From positions 25,134 through 89,133 of the forward strand of contig JAJXTO010000010.1 in assembly GCA_021783695.1 (NCBI GenBank): 64,000 nucleotides of DNA, written 5' to 3'. Positions 47,142 to 53,802 of the stretch are shown here, one piece after another. The notes beneath the pieces are model-generated. The model was not told the DNA's origin. It was given only the letters and a program-made list of their open reading frames with translations, and did no database searches. Position numbers and translations under genes: made by a program. Each line of letters starts with the position of its first letter. Position 1 is the first letter of the stretch. The DNA comes from Pseudomonadota bacterium. GTDB taxonomy: Bacteria; Pseudomonadota; Gammaproteobacteria; Burkholderiales; Burkholderiaceae_C.

Positions 47142-47417
47142 ATGCGCTATTCATCACAAGTCAAGCCGATCAGCTATCTCAAAGCCAACGCTGCAGAGGT
47201 TCTGACGCACCTCGCGGAGCAGCGAGAACCTATGGTCATTACCCAAAACGGGGAGGCCAAGGCTGTCCTGCAGGATGTAGCCTCGTTCGAAGAGACGCAA
47301 GAAACGCTGGCGCTGCTGAAAATCCTCGCGCTGGGCAACCAGGACATGGCCGCTGGCAAGGTCAAACCCGTGGCCGATGTCGTTGCCCGTCTTCGCGCCA
47401 AGCGAGCCGTGGTCTGA
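47142..47417 (+). CDS. Phd/YefM-family antitoxin
   Basis: 91 residues. SQVKPISYLKANAAEVLTHLAEQREPMVITQNGEAKAVLQD is the typical Phd/YefM DNA-binding N-terminal fold. The C-terminal part (QETLALLKILALGNQDMAAGKVKPVADVVARLRAK) is the toxin-binding segment. The stop overlaps the toxin ATG by 1 nt. The promoter-operator upstream supports autoregulation. Confidence 0.9.
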   Translation: MRYSSQVKPISYLKANAAEVLTHLAEQREPMVITQNGEAKAVLQDVASFEETQETLALLKILALGNQDMAAGKVKPVADVVARLRAKRAVV

Positions 47418-47758
47418 TGTCTGGCACACCGGCCAAATTCGAGGTCTTGCTCACCGATGGGGCAGAGCAGGACTTGGAGGCCATCCACGACTACATCTCC
47501 GAGTTCGATTGCGTAGCCAACGCCAACTATGTGTTGGATGAGTTGATGGAAGTTGTGGAGAGCCTGTCGAGATTCCCGGAGCGCGGTAGCTATCCGAAGG
47601 AACTGGTCGGTCTCGGCATCAAAGAATACCGCCAAACCTCCTTCAAACCATACCGCGTGATCTACCGTGTCACAGGCAGCCAAGTCATCATTTATCTGAT
47701 TGCGGACGGACGCCGTGACATGCAGTCCGTGTTGGCAAGAAGGCTGCTTGGCGCTTGA
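47417..47758 (+). CDS. RelE/ParE-superfamily toxin
   Basis: 113 residues. KFEVLLTDGAEQDLEAIHDYISEFD, RFPERGSYPKELVGLGIKEYRQTSFKPYRVIYRV and IYLIADGRRDMQSVLARRLL follow the RelE/ParE fold. Whether it cleaves mRNA at the ribosome or poisons gyrase cannot be read from the sequence. It is the downstream partner of the Phd-type antitoxin. The pair is the only cargo visible in the element and would favour its retention. Confidence 0.88.
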   Translation: MSGTPAKFEVLLTDGAEQDLEAIHDYISEFDCVANANYVLDELMEVVESLSRFPERGSYPKELVGLGIKEYRQTSFKPYRVIYRVTGSQVIIYLIADGRRDMQSVLARRLLGA

Positions 47759-47824
47759 ACCGCAGCAACGCGTACCAGTGCTCATTGGCACCAATAGCGA
47801 ATGGTTTGGTTGTAAACCCCACAT

Positions 47825-47838
47825 CACCAAATAAATCA
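47825..47838. repeat. Right attachment repeat (attR-type)
   Basis: CACCAAATAAATCA, identical to 45647-45660. It is preceded by GTTGTAAACCCCACAT, which loosely resembles the tRNA 3' region. It lies 66 nt after the toxin gene. Confidence 0.65.
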
Positions 47839-48112
47839 ATAAAAACAAAAAGATAGCGATGTATTCAAAAAATGCGCGATACGCAAAGGGAAGGTCTATA
47901 CGCAAAACCTCGCCAGTCAGCGCGATTTTTTTCCGCCGATCCGTTGGGTTCGGCCCGGCAGATTCGACAGATTCCTGTGCCATCGGCACCTTCATCATCG
48001 CGCCAGCCCTCGAGTTGGTAGGCGGGCATGGAGCCACTCGTGTGTCTGCTTCGATTGAACGCCTGAGTTTTTCCAGCATCCCACCAAAATTCGATCCGAC
48101 GGCGTTCTGCAT
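47839..48112 (-). pseudogene. Possible 5' fragment of a small membrane protein gene cut at attR
   Basis: ATG 48112 has GAGAGGG about 7 nt upstream. About 90 residues follow, ending in a hydrophobic segment (RAFFEYIAIFLFLLIYLVM) that reads straight across the right attachment repeat. The frame then continues antisense to the toxin-antitoxin genes, which is not real coding. I do not recognise the protein. It could be a host gene that was interrupted, or element cargo that has decayed. Confidence 0.3.
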
Positions 48113-48206
48113 TTCAATCCCTCTCAAAAGTAGCCATATGGCTTGAATACAGGCTCAGGGTCGGGCGATCACACGACCCTGCCGCGGCGAATCAAACGAT
48201 GGCGGC

Positions 48207-48485
48207 TCAGACGCCCCGAATTTCGCTTTCACGTATTTCCGGGAATTCCGGGAACTCGGATTCAAGGAGCGGGTAGTCGTCGCCGAGAGACTGGAACCAC
48301 CCGTTGCGTTGATCCTCGATCATCTTTTGCACCCGGCGCGGCAACAGGCGCTCTTCCACATCAACGATCTGCCCGAACGGCTCCATGGCCTCCAGAGCCT
48401 CTTGGTAGAGCGGGGCAATGTCGTTGTCTTCGTTCAGGATGACGCAATCCTCCCCGAGCAGGTAGAGGCCGCTTTGAAAACGCAT
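48207..48485 (-). CDS. Hypothetical acidic protein
   Basis: 92 residues from ATG 48485, rich in Glu and Asp (for example DDYPLLESEFPEFPEIRESEIRG at the end) with LLGEDCVILNEDNDIAPLYQEALEAMEPF in the middle. No membrane segment or signal peptide is visible, and I do not recognise a family. No clear ribosome-binding site precedes the ATG; GTG 48488 is possible. It lies in a poorly coding stretch next to the integrated element, so it may be accessory cargo or a remnant. Confidence 0.4.
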   Translation of the reverse strand: MRFQSGLYLLGEDCVILNEDNDIAPLYQEALEAMEPFGQIVDVEERLLPRRVQKMIEDQRNGWFQSLGDDYPLLESEFPEFPEIRESEIRGV

Positions 48486-48853
48486 CACACGATGATCCGT
48501 GGATTTTTCGGGGCAGAAACGTGGTGTTTGAACCGGCTGTATCCATCGTCGTGCTTGGCGGACAACCCATCGTTCGCGCAGGTGGCTGCGTGATGCACTC
48601 GATGCCCGTCGCGATTTGATGACCCTGGGGGGCATCAGCAGGATTTCGTGGTACAGGTCTCCTTGCTTGGATTGAATGACTCAGCAAGGGATACGTTTTT
48701 CGCGGGCAAGGTCAGTCTGAGGGAGAGTCCCGACAGGCTCTATTCCGATAGATGACGGTTGATGCCTTGTTCTGACGGCAGACGCCCCCGCGTTACCACC
48801 CGGCGAGGGCGCTGTTTGTGCCACGTTGCGGCGGCACCGCCGTCGGCGCGGGC
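48486..48853. other. Intergenic stretch without a convincing gene
   Basis: No conserved protein is visible in any frame. A GGCGG/CCGCC hairpin lies near 48828-48842 after srkA, without a T-tract. This and the preceding kilobase look like degraded accessory DNA beside the integration site. Confidence 0.4.
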
Positions 48854-49855
48854 TCACCACGGCAGCGCTTCCTGCATCAGCGCGACCTGTTCGCGCAGTT
48901 CCAGTATGCGGTCTTGCCAGTAGCGCACGCTGCCGAACCACGGGAAAGCGGCGGGGAAGGCGGGGTCGTGCCAGCGGCTGGCGATCCAGGCGCTGTGGTG
49001 CAGCAGGCGCAGGGTGCGAAGGGCTTCGATGAGGTGCTTCTCGCGATCATCGAACTCGCGGAACATCTCGTAGCCGCGCAGCAGTGCGGCGAACTGACGG
49101 CGCATGTCTTGCGCGTCGCCGCTGAGCAGCATCCATAAATCCTGAATCGCCGGGCCCATGCGGCTGTCGTCGAAGTCGACGAAATGCGGGCCGTCATCAG
49201 TCCACAGCAGATTGCCGGGATGACAGTCGCCATGCAGTCGCAGCAGTTGCACAGGTCCCGCCCGGGCGTAGGCGCGGCGCACGGCATCGAGCGCCTGGTC
49301 GGTGATGCCGCTCCAGGCAGGGCGCAGGTCTGGCGCAATCCAGTCGCCATCCAGCAGCAGTCGGCGCGGGGCGTTGCCGAAGGTCTCGATGTCCAGCGCG
49401 GGGCGGGCCTGGTAGGCGGCACGCGCGCCCTCTGCATGGATGCGCCCGAGGAAGCGCCCCAGCCATTCCAGCGTTTGCTCCTGCTCGATCTCGGGTGTGC
49501 GGCCGCCCTGCCTGGAAAACAGCGCGAAGCGGTGGCCGCCCGCGTGGTGCAGTGTGCGCCCCCCGATCGCCAGCGGCGGCACGACCGGAATCTCGCGCGC
49601 GGACAGTTCCAGGGTGAAGGCATGCTCTTCCAGGATGGCCGCATCGCTCCAGCGGCCGGGGCGGTAGAACTTGGCGATGCGCTGGCTGCCGTCTTCGAGC
49701 CGGACCTGGAACACGCGGTTCTCGAAGCTGTTGAGTTGCAGCAGCGTGCCCTCGCAGCGCAGGCCGAGGCCGTCGATGGCGTCGAGCACGCCATCGGGGC
49801 TGAGGTCGGCGTAGGCGGGCGGGGTCGTGGCGTTCACGGTGGCGGCCTCGTTCAC
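48854..49855 (-). CDS. srkA: Stress response kinase SrkA (YihE/RdoA)
   Basis: 333 residues (E. coli 328). A Ser/Thr protein kinase of the aminoglycoside-phosphotransferase fold that protects against toxin-antitoxin-linked death. The catalytic loop RLHGDCHPGNLLW and the metal-binding VDFDDSRMGPAIQDLWML are present, with LNSFENRVFQV and RIAKFYRPGRW in the N-lobe. GTG 49855 overlaps the yaeQ stop by 4 nt; a second GTG 18 nt downstream is possible. Confidence 0.9.
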   Translation of the reverse strand: MNEAATVNATTPPAYADLSPDGVLDAIDGLGLRCEGTLLQLNSFENRVFQVRLEDGSQRIAKFYRPGRWSDAAILEEHAFTLELSAREIPVVPPLAIGGRTLHHAGGHRFALFSRQGGRTPEIEQEQTLEWLGRFLGRIHAEGARAAYQARPALDIETFGNAPRRLLLDGDWIAPDLRPAWSGITDQALDAVRRAYARAGPVQLLRLHGDCHPGNLLWTDDGPHFVDFDDSRMGPAIQDLWMLLSGDAQDMRRQFAALLRGYEMFREFDDREKHLIEALRTLRLLHHSAWIASRWHDPAFPAAFPWFGSVRYWQDRILELREQVALMQEALPW

Positions 49856-50394
49856 GCAGCGGTCTGCAGCGATTCGAGTTCGATCGCATGGCTGGCCGCC
49901 GCGCTGCTGAGCGACACCGCGCCATCCTGCACCAGACACTGCAACTGCATGGTGCGCTCGGCAAGTCCGGCCAGAGCCCGGCTGGTTTCAGTCGGCAGTC
50001 GCAGCACGGTCAGATTCTTCAGGCGCGCAAGCTTGGCAGCGTTCTGTTTCCACCACACCGGGCAACTGCTGGCATGGCAGACCACGACGACCTGTTCCGC
50101 ACGCCCGCAGGCCTTGCGCACACGGCTTTCATCGGGCTGACCAATGTCGATCCACAGCTTGATCGCGCCGGTCAGATCCTTCACCCAGATGTCGGGCTCG
50201 TCCACGTCGAACAGTCCCTTGGTCAGGGCGATGCCGTCCTGCGCGTACAGCGCAAGCAGCAACACCCGCACCATCATGCGCTCGTCGGTTTCGGAGGGAT
50301 GCCGCGCGATGGTCAGCGCATGGTCGGCGTAGTAATGCCGATCCATATCGGCCACCTGCAGAGCGGCCTTGTATATCGTCGCTTTCAGCGCCAT
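49852..50394 (-). CDS. yaeQ: YaeQ family protein
   Basis: 180 residues, the same length as E. coli YaeQ. MALKATIYKAALQVADMDRHYY and ALTIARHPSETDERMMVRVL are strongly conserved. The family has a PD-(D/E)xK nuclease-like fold with no proven activity. ATG 50394 is the family start; 4 further in-frame residues exist upstream. It is coupled to srkA. Confidence 0.9.
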   Translation of the reverse strand: MALKATIYKAALQVADMDRHYYADHALTIARHPSETDERMMVRVLLLALYAQDGIALTKGLFDVDEPDIWVKDLTGAIKLWIDIGQPDESRVRKACGRAEQVVVVCHASSCPVWWKQNAAKLARLKNLTVLRLPTETSRALAGLAERTMQLQCLVQDGAVSLSSAAASHAIELESLQTAA

Positions 50395-50499
50395 GGCGTG
50401 AGTCACTCGGGAAGGAAACCCTGCATTGTGCAGGGCAATGACACCTCACCCGCTCATGCCCTGTCGCGCAATGCCTCGACCACGACCGCCCGCGCCCGC

Positions 50500-52014
50500 T
50501 CAGCCCGGATCGGGGCCGGTCGAGGCATGTCCGCTGACGATCGCCCCATCGTGCGGCTTCAGGCGGGCAAAGGGAAGCAGGGCGAGCAGGGGCAGCGCGG
50601 CGAGCAGCAGAAAAGTGAGATGAAACGCCTGCAGCATGGGCACGGCATGAGGCGGCGTGAGCAGACCCAGCCAGGCAGCGCCCATGGACACACCAAAGCT
50701 CACCGTGAGCTGTTGCAGCAGCCCGCCCAGGCTGGTGGCGCGGCTCAGGCGCGGGGCGGGAATATCGGCATAGGCCAGGGTGTTGGAGATCATGAACTGG
50801 GTGGATCGCACCAGGCCGTACAGGACGATGGTCACGCCGATCCAGGCCATCCCGGTCTGCGGCCCGATCAGGGCGAAGCTGGCGAGACTTGCCGCACAGG
50901 CGACGGCGCTGCCGAGCAGCAGGGTGCGAAAGCCCAGACGCCGCAGCGCCCCGCCCACGATCACCCGCACCAGCGGCGCGGCCAGGGCGGACAGAAAGGT
51001 CAGCGCGCCAGACTGCACCGGGCGCATGCCCAGTCCCAGTTGCAACATCACCGGCAGCAGATAGACCGGGCCATTCATGGCCACGCGGCAGAGTCCACCG
51101 GCCAGGGTGGCAATCCCAAACGCCCGCTCGCGCAGCAGACTCAGGTCGACGGCGGGGTGGGCCTGCCTTCGACTGCGGCGCGTGAACGCCAGCAACAGCG
51201 CCACCGCACTCAGCGCCATGGCGGCCAAGACTCCGCCGTGGAGGTGCGCGGCGCCCTCCATGGCGAATTGCAGCAAGCCGACTGCCACGCCAAACAGGAC
51301 GAAACCCGTCAGATCGAAAGGCGGCGGGTTCTGGGCGTTGTGCGCGCTCAGATGCCGCGCCGCCAGCACCATGCCCAGCAGGCCGAACGGCAGGTTGACA
51401 TAGAAAATCCAGCGCCACGACAGTGTCGTCGTCAGCCAGCCGCCCAGCAGCGGGCCAATGACCGGGCCGATGATGGCCGGCAAGGTGGCGTAGGTCATGG
51501 CCTTGACCAGTTGCTCGCGCGGAAAACTGCGCAGCAGGATGAGGCGGCCGACCGGTGTCATCATCGCCCCGCCCAGGCCCTGCAGCACGCGCATGGCGAC
51601 CAGCATGGCAAAGCTGTCCGCCATGCCGCACAACATCGAGCCCGCAGTGAACAGGCCAAGAGCCAAAATGAACACGCGGCGCGCGCCGAAGCGGTCTGCG
51701 CACCAGCCGCTGAGCGGAATGAACACCGCCAGCGTGAGAACGTAGGCGCTCACCGCCAGACTCATCTGCACCACACTGACCTGGAGCGCACGCGCCATGT
51801 CGGGAATGGCGGTGGTGACGATGGTGGCGTCGAGCTGCTCCATCAGGAAGGCGATGGCCACGATCATCGCCAGCAGCGGCCGCGCCTGAGGCGCAGCCGA
51901 AGTGGCGGTCGAAGAGGGCTGCGGCATCGCGGGCTTGGCGTTTGGAACGGCGCGCGAGAGGCGCCTGGGCTCTGAGTTCGGGGGCTGACGCGGGCACATG
52001 GAATTGCGTTTCAC
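50500..52014 (-). CDS. MFS drug exporter, DHA2 family (14 spans)
   Basis: 504 residues in the longest form, with about 14 membrane segments. LDATIVTTAIPDMARAL in the first loop, SGWCADRFGARRVFI (motif A) and RVLQGLGGAMMTPVGRLIL mark it as an EmrB/QacA-type drug:proton antiporter. The start is uncertain: GTG 52014, ATG 51999 or ATG 51927, the last beginning just before the first span. The 38 residues before the first span are polar. No EmrA-type partner or adjacent regulator is visible. Confidence 0.85.
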   Translation of the reverse strand: MKRNSMCPRQPPNSEPRRLSRAVPNAKPAMPQPSSTATSAAPQARPLLAMIVAIAFLMEQLDATIVTTAIPDMARALQVSVVQMSLAVSAYVLTLAVFIPLSGWCADRFGARRVFILALGLFTAGSMLCGMADSFAMLVAMRVLQGLGGAMMTPVGRLILLRSFPREQLVKAMTYATLPAIIGPVIGPLLGGWLTTTLSWRWIFYVNLPFGLLGMVLAARHLSAHNAQNPPPFDLTGFVLFGVAVGLLQFAMEGAAHLHGGVLAAMALSAVALLLAFTRRSRRQAHPAVDLSLLRERAFGIATLAGGLCRVAMNGPVYLLPVMLQLGLGMRPVQSGALTFLSALAAPLVRVIVGGALRRLGFRTLLLGSAVACAASLASFALIGPQTGMAWIGVTIVLYGLVRSTQFMISNTLAYADIPAPRLSRATSLGGLLQQLTVSFGVSMGAAWLGLLTPPHAVPMLQAFHLTFLLLAALPLLALLPFARLKPHDGAIVSGHASTGPDPG

Positions 52015-52105
52015 CCTCCCAGTCCGGCCAGTCGGGCATTGTCCGACAGGGCGCAGGATCTTGCAGCGCCAGCATCAGCAGGAAGGACGTTCCGACCGGC
52101 GCGCA

Positions 52106-52133
52106 AAACAAAACACCCCGCCTGGGCGGGGTG
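52106..52133 (-). terminator. Rho-independent terminator of the FNR-box gene
   Basis: CACCCCGC and GCGGGGTG (52114-52133) form a compact GC hairpin, followed on the minus strand by TTTTGTTTT. It ends 34 nt after the stop at 52168. Confidence 0.8.
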
Positions 52134-52167
52134 AGTGCTGCGGACTGGGCAGACCAGTCAAGCCGGT

Positions 52168-52830
52168 TTACTGGCGCTTGAACAGGTCCACCAGATCATC
52201 GCGCAGCGGCGCGGTGGCGGCAACGTTGAGCTTGTAGTCCTTGCCGTCGAAGCTCACCTTGTTGATCATGGCCTCCTTCTTGTTCAGGTCCAGCGTGACG
52301 GCACGCAGGTTGGCGGTTTCAAAATACTTGGCCACCTTGGCGTTGCGCGCGGCAATGTCCTGCGGCTGCTTTTGCGCCCAGGTGGTGACGTGGAAAATCA
52401 CGCTGCCCTTGTAGTGATGCTCGGCGAGCTGCTCCAGCGCGGCCTCAAGCAGCGCCATGTTTTCTTCTTTTTTCCACTCGCCACCAAAGGCGAGATAAAT
52501 GCCATCCGCGGGCAGAAGATGCGCCACGGCAGGAGCAATTTCCGCCGTGTCCTTGACCGACTCGAACGTGAGCTTGGAATCGGGTTTGTTCACGGTCAAG
52601 GTGCCGCCGATGCCGCCTGCAAGGTCGTTGCAGATCACCGAGCGGTTTGCCAGGATGCCCATGGACGGGCGCTCCATGGTCTTGGCCAGGGCATTGCCCA
52701 CCACACCACCAGCCATGATGCGGATGGTCTGGATTTCGCTGAAGGTCAGCGGTTTTTTGGCCTCCTGGGCAAAGGCACTGGTGGAGAAGGCCAGAGCGGA
52801 CAGCGCGACGGCAAACAGGGTTTTTTTCAA
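52168..52830 (-). CDS. Secreted protein of unknown function with upstream FNR box
   Basis: 220 residues with a clear signal peptide (MKKTLFAVALSALAFSTSAFA, cleaved before QEAKK). The mature protein has a Gly-rich stretch (IMAGGVVGNALAK, DLAGGIGGTLTV) and a Lys-rich C-terminus; I cannot assign a family. It would be periplasmic. It has its own terminator, and a perfect FNR-type box lies 76 nt upstream of the start, so oxygen- or Crp/Fnr-dependent expression is likely. Confidence 0.75.
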   Translation of the reverse strand: MKKTLFAVALSALAFSTSAFAQEAKKPLTFSEIQTIRIMAGGVVGNALAKTMERPSMGILANRSVICNDLAGGIGGTLTVNKPDSKLTFESVKDTAEIAPAVAHLLPADGIYLAFGGEWKKEENMALLEAALEQLAEHHYKGSVIFHVTTWAQKQPQDIAARNAKVAKYFETANLRAVTLDLNKKEAMINKVSFDGKDYKLNVAATAPLRDDLVDLFKRQ

Positions 52831-52905
52831 TTGACGACCTTTCGAAGAGAAGCCGCAAGTATCAATTGGTTACATCGCCTGATGTGCGGACTGCCGTCAC
52901 ACACA

Positions 52906-52919
52906 TTGATTTAGATCAA
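52906..52919. promoter_or_regulatory. Perfect FNR/ANR-type binding site
   Basis: TTGAT-TTAG-ATCAA matches the FNR consensus TTGATnnnnATCAA exactly. It lies upstream of the unknown secreted protein gene (minus strand) and 184 nt before the decayed GGDEF gene on the plus strand. A -10-like GATACT lies about 45 nt downstream on the minus strand. Confidence 0.6.
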
Positions 52920-53102
52920 GTGCTCTGCGATCGATTGCGTTTGTCCCATTTGCGTGAAAAAGCGCACAGGTCTGGCGGAAGTTTGTCCTGAATTTACAGT
53001 GGTTTTTCGCCCCATTCCCTACACTCATCGTCATGAAAAAGGCACGAAAACCCCATGTAGCCTGGGTCAACAGGCTGTCGCGCAACACCTCCCGGTAACC
53101 CG

Positions 53103-53685
53103 ATGGATCAGCCCCACCCTTCCAGCAAAGCGCGCCGCCTGCAAAAGCCGCTGCCTGTCCTGAACATCGCGGGCTACGCCATGGGTGCGCTCACGATCCT
53201 GGGCTACGGGCTGTTGGGCCTGGCGTCAGCGCGATGCGCAGGCGCGGCTGGGTGGAGACGAGTTCGTTGTGATGTCCAGCCATTGCACCTCGCTCGATCA
53301 ACTGCAACGGGTTGCCGGGCGCATGGTCAAGAGCCTGGAGCAGGAGTGCGTGGTGCAGGGTCACGTCCTGCAGCTGGGCCTGTCGCTGGGCATCATCATC
53401 CAGCAACAGACCCAGCGGGTGGACGCGCTCACGTTGATGCGGCGCGCCGACCTGGCCCTGTATGCGGCCAAGGAAAACGGACGCCAGCAATTCCGCATCT
53501 TCGACCAGCACATGGAAGATGCGCTGCAAGAACAGGACCGCAAGCTGCGCTGGGCGCTCGACGCCCTGCGCGACAAGCGTCTGGAACTGCACTATCGACC
53601 CATCCTCTCGTTCGACCCCAAGGCAGGCGCCGACGGTGTGGGCATCTTTGGCGCGGGCGTGAAAGACGCTCCTGGAATAAGCTGA
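53103..53685 (+). pseudogene. Decayed copy of the adjacent GGDEF/EAL gene
   Basis: The opening frame reads MDQPHPSSK ... PVLNIAGYAMGALTILGYGLLGLAS, parallel to PTLTIAGYAFYALLLLAYAGLGLL of the gene at 53803. It then jumps, with a frame change, to RLGGDEFVVMSS and continues through LGLSLGI, RRADLALYAAKENGRQQFRIFDQ and HYRPILSFDPK, matching the same gene after the removal of about 690 nt. It ends before the EAL motif. The N-terminal sensor, half the GGDEF domain and the EAL domain are lost. Confidence 0.85.
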
Positions 53686-53802
53686 TCGCAGTCCGGCAAC
53701 GCTCTGCGGACACTTCACCTCAATAACGACCCGCCCGCCCGTTCCCATGCATCGCGCCCATCGTCCCGCATCGGCGGAATATCTGCGTTTTGCGATTCGA
53801 AC

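Larger units (their letters stand above)
45647..47838 (+). mobile_element. Small integrated element at tRNA-Lys(CTT), integrase plus toxin-antitoxin
   Basis: The 14-bp sequence CACCAAATAAATCA occurs at 45647-45660 (tRNA 3' end) and at 47825-47838, enclosing about 2.2 kb. Inside are repeats resembling integrase arm sites, a tyrosine recombinase and a Phd/ParE-type pair. No replication, capsid or mobilisation genes are visible, so it is either a minimal satellite-like island or the relic of a larger one. Confidence 0.7.

Noticed and set aside
48486..48853. Hidden gene or insertion sequence in the gap before srkA
   Set aside because: No frame gives a recognisable transposase or other domain, and there are no terminal inverted repeats.
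49888..51975. A plus-strand open frame of nearly 700 codons over yaeQ and the MFS gene
   Set aside because: Antisense to two well-supported genes; composition is Gln/His/Arg-rich, as expected from antisense of GC-rich membrane-protein codons.
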